From: Gnetum montanum
Taxonomy: Eukaryota > Streptophyta > Gnetopsida > Gnetales > Gnetaceae
Direction: 5' to 3'
Assembly: GCA_015680685.1 (NCBI GenBank)
Contig: MNCI01034202.1
Location: forward strand, 1-64,000
Length of the DNA stretch: 64,000 nt
Below are positions 11,831 through 22,849 of the stretch, piece after piece (within the stretch, counting starts at the first letter, position 1; the number at the start of each line of letters is the position of its first letter). The position numbers and the translations under genes are program-made. The notes under the pieces were generated by a model. That model was not told where the DNA came from, did no database searches, and saw only the letters and a program-made list of their open reading frames with translations.

Positions 11831-12099
11831 CACATATATTAAGGCATGTAATTAGTGTGTGCAAGAGATCAATATTCAAAGCTATTTTTATGTAGTAGCC
11901 ACAAAGCAGGATAGCACCTACTGGCTGATAGCTAATTCAGATAGTAGCTTAATATGCATGGAGCCAACTAAGAGCCTAACATGTGCATATGTTGAAGGCA
12001 TGGAAAAAATTTAAAAAGTTCATTTCCAACTCTTTGATGAAGATGATAATACCTATTGGGAAGAGTTGGAAATCCATGATCACTTCAAGTAGGAGCCCT

Positions 12100-12960
12100 T
12101 AGACCTAAAAAATTTACCAGTTGGTATGAAGTATGCATTTTTAAAGAATGATAAACTAGTCATAATTAATGCCAAACTTACTCCTAAGCAAAAAGAAAAG
12201 TTGTTGAAAGTGGGGAATAAATGGTCAACAGCCTTTGCTTGGTCATCTCTAGAGCTAACAAGAATCAATTCAAGGATATGCCAGCATTCCATTTACACTG
12301 ACCTAGCCATGAAGCCTAGAAGGTAGCTACAGAGGTGATTGAGCCCTAAATTAAAGCAAATTGTCAAAGAGGAAATAAAGTAACTCCTCAAGGTGGGGTT
12401 GATCTATCCAATTGCAGATAGTAAGTGGGTTAGCCCACTTGTAATTATACTAAAGAAGGATGGAAAATGCTAGGTTTGCATTGACTTCATGTTGTTAAAT
12501 ATGGCAACATTTAAAGATCACTTTCCTTTTCCATTTGTAGATCAAGTGTTAGATACTATATCTGGGCATTATTATTATAGTTTCTTAGATGGTTATAGTG
12601 GCTATAACCAAATCCAAATTGCACTCAAAGATTAGGCTAAGGCAACATTCACGAGCCGCTGGGGGACTTTTGTATATTGTAAGGTGCCATTTGGTCTGTG
12701 TAATTCCCCTACAACATTTTAATGCTTGGTCCTTAGTATCTTTCAATAGCAAATGACTAGTGGTGTTGAAGTCTTCATGGATGACTTTTCTACTTATGGA
12801 GCTACCTTTGAGCAAGCCTTGGACTGACTTGAGAAAGTATTGAAGAGATGTGTAAAGATAAATCTATGGCTCAATTGGCAAAAGAGCCATCTCATGATCT
12901 AAGAAGGCATTGTGCTAGGGCACCAAATTTCACAAAAAAGGGATTGAGGTAGACTTAGAA
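12100..12960 (+). pseudogene. Reverse transcriptase of element B
   Basis: Recognisable RT blocks, in order: KVGLIYPIADSKWVSPL (12400), CIDFMLLNMATFKDHFPFPF (12478), GYSGYNQIQIAL (12593), WGTFVYCKVPFGLCNSPTTF (12660), VFMDDFSTYG (catalytic F/YMDD, near 12775) and KINLWLNWQKSHLM. The FMDD box is intact but the frame has TAG/TAA stops at several former Trp/Gln positions. It would copy genomic RNA into cDNA from the tRNA-Asp primer. The open frame at 12126-12326 is the linker between protease and RT. Confidence 0.85.
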
Positions 12961-13099
12961 AAGATAAGGGTTCTCCAAGGAATAACATGTCAACCAAAGA
13001 CCATTAAGGATGTTCAATCATTCCTTGGACACATTGGCTACTACCAACAATTCATAGAGAATTTGTCTAAGATCACAAAGTTGTTGGTAGAGCTTACAA

Positions 13100-13585
13100 A
13101 GAAAGATGCACCTTTCATCTAGACCAAGGAATGTGAACACACATTCCAACAACTAAATGAAAAACTCGTAGAAACACCAATCTTAGGAGCACTAGATTGG
13201 TCCAAACCTTTCTACATCTTGATAGATGCATCTAGCTACACCTTGGGAGTTGTGCTCATGCAAATGAATGTTAAGAAACATCTATATTACACCCACTACC
13301 TGAGTTAGAGCATTGTGGGAGCACAATTAAATTACACCACCACAGAGAAAGAACTAATGGTAGTGGTGTATGCTCTAGAAAAGTTTAGACACTATGCAAT
13401 TGGTTATAGAGTATCTGTGCATATGGATCACAATGCAATTTGCTTCCTCATGAATAAGTAAATGGAAATCCCTCATGTTATAAGGTGGCTTGTGATCTTG
13501 TAGGAATTCAATCTCACTATGGTAGATCAAAAAGGAATTGATAATGTGGTCATTGATCATCTCTCTCACTGAAGATGGGATAATA
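13100..13585 (+). pseudogene. RNase H of element B (Athila-type)
   Basis: The frame contains ILIDASSYTLGVVLMQ (first catalytic Asp), NYTTTEKELMVVVYALEKF (catalytic Glu), VSVHMDHNAI (Asp) and IRWLVIL then GIDNVVIDHLS. This pattern is very like Athila-clade RNase H. There is only one RNase H here, in contrast to the Tat-like elements at 45360-46200 and 50030-50900. Several in-frame stops are present. Confidence 0.85.
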
Positions 13586-13649
13586 AAGAGGAGGAAAGCC
13601 TGCACTTTGACCAGTTTCTAGATGAACTTCTCTTTATAGGAGCAATAAG

Positions 13650-14927
13650 TGAATAGATGCCTACAAAAGCAACATGGTATAATGACATCCTCACATATCT
13701 TTTCACTCAAGAGATGCCACAAGACTTGGATTTTAGGAATAAGTAACAATTTCTTCATTGGTTTAAATACTTCATGGAAATCAATAGACACTTTTACAAG
13801 GTGTGTGCCGATGGCTTGATTCGTTGGTGTGTTCCTAATAAAGATCAATTACACATTTTCCATGATGCTCATGAAGGGCCTTGCAGAGGTCACTATGCAA
13901 GGAGATGCATGATCATAAAAATCCTAATGGCAAGATACTATTAGCTTATAATCTTTAGGAATGCCCACCAGTTCGTTAGGTCTTGTGAACATTGTCAACA
14001 TGNNNNNNNNNNNNNNNNNNNNNNNNNNNNNNNNNNNNNNNNNNNNNNNNNNNNNNNNNNNNNNNNNNNNNNNNNNNGGGCATTAACTCCATGGGTCCCA
14101 TCACACCCATGTCCAACAGAAAGATGTATATTATAGTAGCAGTTGACTACTACATAAAATGGGTAGAAGCAATAGATGTTATTGATTGTGCATCATCCAA
14201 TACTGCCAAATTTACAGAAAAAAATATTGTGAGTAGGTTTGGGGTGCCATGTTTACTAATTTTTGATAATGGAACTCATTTCATAGGTGCCACATTTAGA
14301 AATTTAATGCAACACTTAGGGATAGAACATAAATTAACAACACCTTATCATCCCCAAGCCAATGGTTAAGCAGAGGTAAGCAACCAGGAGATCACAAAAA
14401 TACTAATGTAAACAATTATAATATATAGGAAGGATTGGAGTACAAAGCTTAATGATGCTCTCTAGGCTTATCATTCAACTTGGAAACTTCCTATTGGCTA
14501 TTCTTCCTACAAGTTAGTGCACAGAAAAATTCCAATGCTCCCAATCGAATTTGAGCTTCATACACTCTCAACAGCTTGTCAACTTAATCTTGACCTAAGT
14601 TTAGTATAGAAAAAAAGATTAATCAACCTAAAAACATTAGATGAAAATCAATTAGTGGCCCTATCTTTGAATAAGATGAATAAGGCATTTAGCAAGCAAT
14701 GTCATGACCTTAGAGTTAGGAAAGTAAAACTTTAACCAGGAGATAAGGTTCTCTACTAGAACCCCACACATGTACCCTAAAAGATAAAATTCCAAACGTT
14801 GTGGGAGGAACCTTATATAATTGATCAAAACTTTCTCTCTATGCTCATGTTGATCTACAAGCCTAAATGCCCAAATAAAAAGTGGTTAGTCAATATCCAA
14901 CAAGTGAAGCCTTTCCTAAAACCAAGA
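13650..14927 (+). pseudogene. Integrase of element B, with a 75-bp sequence gap
   Basis: The zinc-binding N-terminal region is at 13860-14000 (HDAHEGPCRGHYA, then SCEHCQH), cut by a run of N at 14003-14077. The core follows at 14085-14370: MYIIVAVDYYIKWVEAI (first Asp), LLIFDNGTHFIGATFRNLM (second Asp) and PYHPQANG then AEVSNQEI (Glu), so the DDE residues are present although a stop lies before the last. The C-terminal region runs to a stop at 14927 (LPIGYSSYKLVHRKIPMLP, VKPFLKPR). The enzyme inserts cDNA into the genome. Confidence 0.85.
14003..14077. other. Assembly gap (75 N)
   Basis: A run of N interrupts the integrase of element B between its zinc-binding and catalytic parts. The expected amount of missing integrase is of the same order as the gap length, so the gap may be sized approximately correctly; this cannot be confirmed here. 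Confidence 0.95.
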
Positions 14928-15778
14928 TAGGCCAATGCAACTACCACCTCAATGGATGGACAAACATGTTCTATTTCTTAGATCTCCTCCTTCCAATTCA
15001 GTTGTGGGGGAGATGGCCATCTATGCTAACCATCAAATTGGCTTCCTAGTTTTTCTACTTTTTGTTTTTAACATTTTTGATTTTTACAAAATTATTTGTA
15101 TTACAAATTCTTCTAATTTTATTCCATTGTTAGTATCTTTGATCCTTTCTTGATTATTTTACACTTTATTATATATTTTACTTTGTTTTTTTTATTCAAG
15201 TATGATATTTTCTTATTTTTGCTAATAAAACTACTTTATTATCATAGGATAGTGTCGCTATTACTATTTACTAATGATGGTTTCTGCTTAATGTGTGATT
15301 GCCAATATCTAATTTCTATTTTTGAATTCTAATGTTTGATGACTTTGACATGGTTTATTTTTCATGGAATAGGTAGTGAGTCCACATCATCCACCCATCC
15401 AATAAACTCTATGATTTTCCTTAATCTGAGAATTTGAGGTCCCTTCCATTAAAGAAACTTTTAATCAATGAGTGACCTTGGTAGTTTTGGAATTAGGAAG
15501 GATTTAAAGGTTTTTAAAGGGTGTGACTTCAAGGGAACTCAATACTCTTTGTACTCTTCTACCACTTAAGTGCTTGTGTATTTTTCACAAACTTTTTACC
15601 ATTTCACATCAACCACTAATATGAAGTCAAATAATGTTGTTGCATGTTGTGGTTCTCATTCAAAAAAAAAAAAAAAAAGAGAAAAAAAAGAAAGAGAAAA
15701 AAAAGAAAGAGAAAAAAAGAAAGAGAAAAAAAATAAAAAATAATGGGAACTCAAAGCACACCCCTTTGACACGAATAT
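14928..15778 (+). other. 3' untranslated region of element B, first part, with purine simple repeat
   Basis: No protein-coding signal. It holds a conserved segment gggggagatggccatctatg (15006-15025), also present in A3 near 21711-21730 (minus). An A/G-rich simple repeat (aaaagaaagagaaa) fills 15661-15741; the lysine-rich open frame there is a by-product. Bases 15774-15778 (aatat) are the left copy of the target duplication of A3. T-rich stretches at 15040-15250 encode only fortuitous hydrophobic frames. Confidence 0.65.
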
Positions 15779-16123
15779 TGATGAGTGGTGAGGTACCCCT
15801 ACACTCAACCATATGAATACGAGCCTAACATGTAAGATCCGGTCAAAGTCCGCAGACTAAGTGCCTACACGCCTCATGGAACACTTAAGGTTAATTATTC
15901 GTTGTCTTCCTAGACTTACTTGTAGTTGTCACGATGTATGGTTAAGTAAGTCCGAGGTATATGATTTTTATGTCTTTTTCAATTTTATCTCCTATGCTAG
16001 TGAGGTGAAGGGTTGAAGAGACTAATTACTAACTCTAACTAATGAACTAAGTCTAAATTAACCTAGCGTCAGCATCCGTTCCCACTTATCGTACACACCC
16101 TAAACCAATGCAACCGTGGTTAC
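15779..16123 (-). repeat. 3' LTR of A3, left part
   Basis: It starts TGATGAGTGGTGAGGTACCC and corresponds base for base to 25207-25551 of the 5' LTR. It breaks off after gttac (16119-16123), where the 3111-bp insertion begins; the LTR resumes at 19240. Confidence 0.9.
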
Positions 16124-19100
16124 TGTTGGCGACCATTTGGGATGCGACCGCAAATGAGTGTCCTTGAACAGGATTTAGGTGCTTGCTAGTCTCTGGCAAC
16201 ACCAAGGCCCAGATACCTCCAAATAGACTCAGTAGTTAATGTGAGTATGTGTGTGTGCTGTTGCAGAGTGTGGTTGTGAAAAATGAAACGATTGCGTTGT
16301 GTGTAAAACTACAAATGACTTATCTTAAAGAGATTTAGCCAACTTTGCCAAGTATTGTGAGTTATTGAGAGTTCCTATTTTTTTCAGTTGCCTAGTCTAT
16401 GTGGTCCTTATAATACCTACTTGTAACAAATAAAATTTTGCAAAAGCATTTGAGCATAACTCTACGAATCTACTTCTAATTTTCCCCAGAGAAAGAGATA
16501 GTTTCACAAGAAAACTAGAAATAGAGCAAGATTCGATGGAAATAGACAGAAAAGAAAGTAGATTTGTGTTAAGACCCAAATATTTAAACAAGGTAAAATG
16601 ATACAAGTAAACACTTCGCAATAAAGCTATCCCAAATTCAATAACTATGAATTGTTCAAACTTCCAAGGCTCAAATAAGCAATTTTTTCAAGATAATCCT
16701 ACTATGCTACCAAAAATAAATTGCTGCATAAACTATCACGTACGAACTCCATTTTGGCTAGATAATAGATGTCAACAATTGCATTCAATAGAGCCTTCAA
16801 AAGACTCGACAATTTCTAATTGAAATACCACGGAGATTCACTTTAAAGATAAAAGAAGCTATTCTGGTCCTATCAAAATACCAAAGATTTTCTGAACCCT
16901 CTTGACTATTGAATCATTCAACAGCATGACTACAAGCAGAGGCTCTCTTACAACAATCCCATTAGAAGTTCTTATACGTTGCACAATAATCAAATTCACT
17001 ACTAAAATGCTCTTAAGGCTTTCAAACACAAGCGCTTCTATGGCAAAATTTTAATAGAAATTTTCAATTATGCAACAAGAACAATAAGAGCAATCTATAA
17101 ATCCCAAAATTACTTGCCAAAGATGATACTATCTAAACCACTAGCTAAAAAATTTTAAAAAAATAAAAAATAAAAAACATAAGTCACAGGACTATGACAA
17201 AGAGGCTGAAATCTTTTCTTTAGCAAGTCATCTTACAAGCAATCTTTTACAATTTCTTCTTTACAATCTTTCTCCAAGACCCAAAGTGTGTGATCTTTTT
17301 CCTCTTACCCTTGAAGCATTTTTATAGGGTTCAAAAGGTAGTTACATATTTCAAAATATCTTAGCTAACTTCTCTCCCAAGTAAGGAAGTTATAACTTGC
17401 CCAACAAGTTAGGAGATTACTTGCCCAACAAGTTAGGAAGTTGTAACTATTTTGGGTGGTTATAACCACCATAGAGATAAAAAAGCTACAATTGACAAGT
17501 GTCTCATTGAGTTGCCAAGTGGTCCATTCAGTTGCCAAGTGGCCACCATGGAGATAAAAAAGTTGTAGTTGACAAGTGGCCTTTGTAGTGGTTACAATAT
17601 TATAGAAAATTAGTTATAACTACCATAGGAGGTTATGAAAAAATTATAATTGACACTTGTTTCATACATATACATATAGGGCATTAAACAACAATAGGAT
17701 TAGCAAAAAAAAAATAATGAAACTTTAAAGTAATTCCTCTAAACCCTCTAATATACATCATCTTGACTTTTCAACTATATTATCCTAACATTTCTCATCC
17801 ATCAAATTTCTTCATCCCTTGTCAAAGGCTGGAAAATCTACGTAACATTTTCTACTTGTTCTTATGCCCCCTCTTTTTTTATGTTTCAACTTTCAAGAAA
17901 GCCTTGGGGCATTTTATTATCCACCAGTCTCATGGAATTCATGTTTCGGCCCTAGCGGATAACAGAGTTGGGAGTACTCGGATTGTATATCTTGTATTTT
18001 TGGCATGGCTACAAGATCGTTCTTGGAGCTACAATGCACAACCTCAAATTCGACGATGACCTGGAAACTAGATCTAGATCTATATCTGATGCTCTGCTGC
18101 TACGAAAACAGGCCCAACAAATGATGTAGGCGCAGGAATAGGAACCCTTCCTTCTTCTTTTTGTTCCTCTGCAAGCAGAGGTGGTACTAGGGATGGCCCA
18201 AGATGATGATTCCAGTGAGTGTTGCAGTGATAGCAGCAGACCACATGGCCTTGTCCTCCCACCAACTCACTAGTCACTATGAAAAACTAGAGCCCCAAGA
18301 GCAACCCTGAGCAAACTCAAAATAGTGGCCCTTCAGGGCAGACCTCGGCGTCTCGCATGACTTCCAGAAATTCGAAAGCCTTGTCCACCGAGTTGAATGC
18401 TGACATTAGCAGAGAAAATTGCAACATCAGTCACAGTGTTATCATTACTGTAAAGAGCGATGACGGTGTTGGAGAACTGCTTCTCAGATGGATCACCGTC
18501 GGTAGTGATGTTCTGTCCTACGAAAGAGTTGCTGATGAAGGTTTCATGGCCGTCCTTCACTACAATTCCTATGTTGTTGAAATGAGATATGTAGCAGTTA
18601 TTGGTTCTAGTGTGGACTACGTTCACCATGGCCATGGCACCTCCTTGGAAATTATAGTCCAACATCAGGTCTCGCAGTGTAACTGCCTTGTATGCGTACT
18701 TGGATTGCGACTGTTGCAAATTTTGGTTCAAGGCTGCTATCTCTATGAGATTTTGTGTGGGTTTGATGCCACTTCTTGCGTAGGCCCTTCTTGTGAATGT
18801 GACCAGTTTCCCTTGCAATTATTACACAATTTACTCGGAACATTGTACATAAATCTGGATATTACATCAAGGCCTTGCCTAGTTCCTCAATTTTCCTAGG
18901 TCCACTTACCTCCTCTTCTTCTTCATGTCTGGCTCTAAATATCAGTTTGTGTAGACCCAGCTATTGTATCCTTTGCGTACTGGGGAAAAAAAATTTTCTA
19001 TAGTTTGTGGGTTCATATTTCTGGCTTCCCTCTACAGCGCTAGCACTAGCCCTAAGTGCTTGCGATTGTCTTTGGCTGTGAGTTTTTGGAGAAAATAGTG

Positions 19101-19234
19101 TGGCAAATTCACAGGCTTGTTTAGCTTCAGATTTTTCATGAACACAAAATGCAGGTCACATAATTTGGATGCATAATCGGATTGAACAAAGTAGTGGTCT
19201 TACTATTCCATGAAATGGCCAAAATGTTTCAATA
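16124..19234. mobile_element. 3111-bp insertion with 5-bp target duplication carrying a QRT3-like fragment
   Basis: The insert is flanked by gttac at 16119-16123 and 19235-19239. It begins TGTTGGCGACC and ends TTTCAATA, so the tips TGTTG/CAATA are an imperfect inverted repeat of the type that ends LTRs (TG...CA, with one C-to-T change). I see no second LTR copy inside, no RT or transposase, and no long direct or inverted repeats. It is either a large solo LTR or a non-autonomous element. Apart from the pectinase fragment at 18333-18843, the insert (16124-18330 and 18844-19234) has no supported gene; 17160-17460 holds short direct repeats (acttgcccaacaagttagg; agttgccaagtgg). Confidence 0.75.
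18333..18843 (-). pseudogene. QRT3-like: Fragment of QUARTET3-like polygalacturonase (pectin-lyase fold)
   Basis: The 161-residue frame contains KAVTLRDLMLDYNFQGGAM, CYISHFNNIGIVVKDGHETF, ISNSFVGQNITTDGDPSEKQ and NDNTVTDVAIFSANVSIQLG. This is the central part of the right-handed beta-helix of plant QRT3-type polygalacturonases, which act in the cell wall on pectin (QRT3 separates pollen tetrads in Arabidopsis). About 140 residues align to a family of nearly 500, so both ends are missing; after SIQLGGQ the sequence stops matching and a stop follows at 18333. It is far less decayed than the surrounding retroelements. It sits entirely within the 3111-bp insertion, so it probably arrived with it. 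The family assignment is from memory of the motif pattern; whether it is expressed cannot be judged. Confidence 0.75.
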
Positions 19235-19239
19235 GTTAC

Positions 19240-19753
19240 CAAACACTAGTCGTTGCTAGGATCACCACGCATAACGCACGTGCTCGAAGCGATTGTATTG
19301 AGGCACTTAACTAGGAGAGAAGGGTTGAGAAAGATTTAATTTCTAATAAAGCATGTAAATGATAAATAGTAAATAAAATTAAATAAATTCTAATTAGCCT
19401 ATTCCATGCATTGCAAGGTTTATCCAAGAAGCTCGTCTTTATTGCTGTACAAAAACTTGTGTTCAGGTACAATGTTTGCTCGAATAAAGATTCATTCACT
19501 TTAGGACTCCTATTGCGGGCACATGGAAAATATTCTATCTCTGGAGTGATCAATCTACCAGAGTTTCACTACGGTCTAAGCTAGGATGGAAAACAAGGGA
19601 GAGCCGCCTCTTATTTATAGATATGATGGCGCACCATGATATCACAGGGGACGACGTGATATCGCGTATGTGATATTGCGAGGGATGTGATATCGCGATA
19701 ATCACGATATCGTGTACGCGATATCATGGCCCATGCAATATCGCGTCTCATCA
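19240..19753 (-). repeat. 3' LTR of A3, right part (U3)
   Basis: It continues the LTR after the insertion and ends CTCATCA. On the minus strand it holds the start of U3 with GCGATATCGC-type palindromes (19628-19740) and a TATA box (reverse of 19612-19619). It matches 25552-26065. Confidence 0.9.
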
Positions 19754-21936
19754 TACCCTCATGACTAAATGAAAACTCGTCCTCGAGTTCCTTACAATAA
19801 TATTGGGAAGGTATGGGATTATTGACTCAAATGGAACTAATGGGATGACATGTGAACGGATCATCATTACAAGACACAACAAAACTAGTGTTCATGACAA
19901 CAAGGGTGAACACCTTATTACATTGACATCAAGCCTCATTTGGTAGCTAAGAAAGAGAGAGAGAGAAAGAAGTATTGCTATTGCCAATGCCAAGATTGCG
20001 CCTTTTGTTGTCCATCCATAAGTATGCCATCGATCTTGCTCCTTGCATAGCTACTTTAGCACTGCTTCATTCCAAGTGTTCCTTCTAGATCCCTTCCATT
20101 GTTGTATGATTGCCATTTGCACACACAACACAATCTTATATTAGCAAGGGTAAATGAATCTTCATGTAATTGATACCTTGCTTCGGTGTAAGGTCTATTG
20201 GCTAGGTTGTGGTATGGCTGATATGGATCTAGAGATATACTATTGATGACTACCAAAGGTGTAGGGGTTAGGAGAAAATCAAAAAAATTGGGCCCCGTAC
20301 CCCCATGACTAATCGTGAACCTTCGGTAGCTATAGAATGGAGAAAGAAAAGAAATAAGAAAGATAGATAGAAAGGGACAACTATGACATTGATGAAATGG
20401 ATGTTAAGATGGAAATGAAAAAAATAAAATGGATTGCAAAAATGTTAGGGAAAAGAAGTTAACTGTTGCACCAAATAGGAATGTCAGTGTGTCCTCCCCA
20501 AAGCAGGCTCATGCCCTTAATGCCCTGAGAAACCCACATTCAAAGAGTCTGTAGGCCCTGGGAATGTCCTTTGGAACAAGAGTTAAAGTCTCAACTGCAA
20601 GAATTTACCAAAAAGAAAATGATGTGTCAACAAAAATATACACTAATGATACAACCGGCAATGAGGTGAACAATGGAGAGAAGGATGGAGAGAAGAGAAT
20701 GGAATGGAATCTCAAGAACAAGGTGGTGTACATCCCTTTGTGTGTTTCATGATTAATGTGACTTAGCATTTTCATTCAAACTTCAGACTCAAACCAACCA
20801 CATCCAATGACTTCTCATTAATGCATTCGGCCAATTTATCCCCTGGAAGTAACAAGAATGCATCTTCAAAGAGCCACCACCATTCCGACGAAACAAGGAG
20901 GAGAGAATGGGAAGCGAGAAGGGCCTTAGTTAGGGGAAACATTTTTATTTTAGTTCCATAACCAATGCTTGTAGCCCAAATGGTTATTCTGTCTAAGGGG
21001 TGTGCTTTGAATTCTCACTTTCGTTTCTTTTCTTTTTTCTTTTTCTTTTTCTTTTGTTTTTGTGTTTTGTGTTTTTATGCGTGAGAACCACACCATGCAA
21101 AGACTTCTTATTTTTATTTGCTTAGCTTCTGATAATTGGGTAATGTCGAAACGGTAAGAAAACTTAAGAAGAAAACATCCAAGCACCCAAGAGAATGGCC
21201 AACATGAAAGCATCAAGTTCCCTTGAAGTCACACCCTTTTCAATCCTTGAGTCCTTCTTGAGTTTGAGAAATGCCCAGTCACTGATTCGTTAAAGTTCTT
21301 ATTTAGAAAAGGACTGTACATTTCCAAGCTGAGAGAGACCATAGAAAATGGTGGATGAATAGATGAAGTGAACTCATTGCTTGCCATATCAAAAGAAACA
21401 TACCTTAGTATCAACATCATGACTTAAAGATAAAAACCAAACATTAGCAATCAATATGAAAATAGTTCATACCATCATGAAGAACACTTATTGGGTGACA
21501 AACTTATCGGGTGGATGACAAACACACACACACACACACACAAAATGAAAAAGTATAACAATGATGTAAAACAAAAATAAGAAAAGTTAAAGAAATTTGT
21601 AAAAAAAAAAAAACAAGAAAAGTGAAAGAAATTTATAAAAAAAAATGTGTAAGACAAAAACGTGTAAAACAAAAACTAAAGAGAATTGAGGGCCCCAAAT
21701 GATTAGCATAGGTGGCCATCTCCCCCATGACTGAATTGTAAGGGAGAGATCCGAGATAATGAGCGTTTTTTTTGAATTTCATAGAAGTGCCCAACTTCTC
21801 CCAATTGATGTTCTTAGATTAAGGGGTGGAAGTTGGCGATGCTCATATTCTAAGGTATCTATGCCTTCATTGTTGGCATGGGTTATTTCCCCAGTTCATT
21901 CCATGCATGTTTGTTGGTTGCTCTTTCATCTAGCTG
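19754..21936 (-). other. 3' untranslated region of A3
   Basis: No protein is supported. On the minus strand it contains the gggggagatggccacctatg segment (near 21711-21730) shared with element B, a CA/TG microsatellite at 21522-21542, an A/G-rich tract at 21007-21062 matching the purine repeat of B, and gtcatgagg next to the LTR (19754-19762) as the likely plus-strand primer. The pol deletion junction lies between about 21800 and 21937. Open frames at 20056, 20564 and 20950 show no family resemblance. Confidence 0.65.
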
Positions 21937-22520
21937 TCAACCATGGGGTTTAGGGTTGTGTGGTTGTGTAGTTGCTACATACAAGCATCTTTGTCTCACA
22001 GTTTCAAGGGCACACCTGTCGTATGGAGGAGATGTTGTGCATTCCTCCATGTCATCACCTGATGAATCACTATATGTGATGCATGGAACTTTCTTCTTCT
22101 CAATATTTCCATAAATGTTTACCTTAGATATCTCCAAGGAAAGATCGAGGATCCCTAGGTATGTGTCTATTGTACTTAGCCATGGCCTTCCCATTATAAT
22201 TGGGAAGTCCCCTTCGTTGTTGTTAACTTCTATCACCAGAAAGTTAGTTGGGTAAGACCAACCACACATAGTGGTAATGATGTCCTCCATCAATCCCAAG
22301 GGAATGGTGATGGACTGGTCTACCAGCTCTAGTTGGATGTTGGTCTTCTTAGGTTGGGGTAGGTTCTAGGCTTGATACATCTCTCATGAAATTAAGTTGA
22401 CTCTGGAACTTGAGTCAAGAAGAGCCTTATATGGTTCATTCTTGATGACTTGGAGGTAGATTAAGGGACTCCTAGCATCAGATAATTTCCTGGGAAGGTG
22501 GCCTACCTTGATCCAGTTGG
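21937..22520 (-). pseudogene. Protease region of A3
   Basis: The frame has YKALLDSSSRVNLIS (active-site position, DSS for the usual D-S/T-G), then VDQSITIPLGLMEDI, CGWSYPTNFLVIEVN and GDFPIIMGRPWLSTIDTYLG. The end, TYSDSSGDDMEECT, matches element B just before its RT linker. The reading frame 22299-21937 is open, so this part is better preserved than in B. A stop occurs at 22385, shortly after the active site. The sequence beyond it (towards 21800) already belongs to the 3' untranslated region. Confidence 0.8.
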
Positions 22521-22849
22521 TTACGGTATGTGTTAACATAATTGTATACGTTAAGCTCTATTGTTGGACTGAAGGGTGCTCCGAAGCCTTATGTGTTGGA
22601 GGAGCGTACCTAGACTCAACTGCTTGTTGTTATGAGAGCTTCTCTGGACTTTTGATTTTAAAGAAAGGTCTTCTCTTTTTGCGATTTTCAGAACCAACAA
22701 TGAGTTGAATGTTTATGGCTCTCGTAGCATTTCGTTGCTATAGTTGAGTGGGGAGTTCCCCTTGCATTGTTGGAATAGGTTGTATGGGAACTATAGGTGG
22801 AAGAGGTGCAGATGGAGTTAAAGGATGGTAAGTATGTGAGGTGTCTCCT

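Noticed and set aside
15634-15816. Lysine-rich 60-codon frame
   Set aside because: It is a translation of the A/G simple repeat in the untranslated region of element B.
17763-18059. 98-codon plus-strand frame beside the QRT3-like fragment
   Set aside because: No domain recognised; a faint DNRV resemblance to the QRT3 C-terminus is on the wrong strand and too short.
21475-21672. 65-codon hydrophobic minus-strand frame
   Set aside because: Phe/Val runs come from A-rich and CA microsatellite sequence in the untranslated region of A3.
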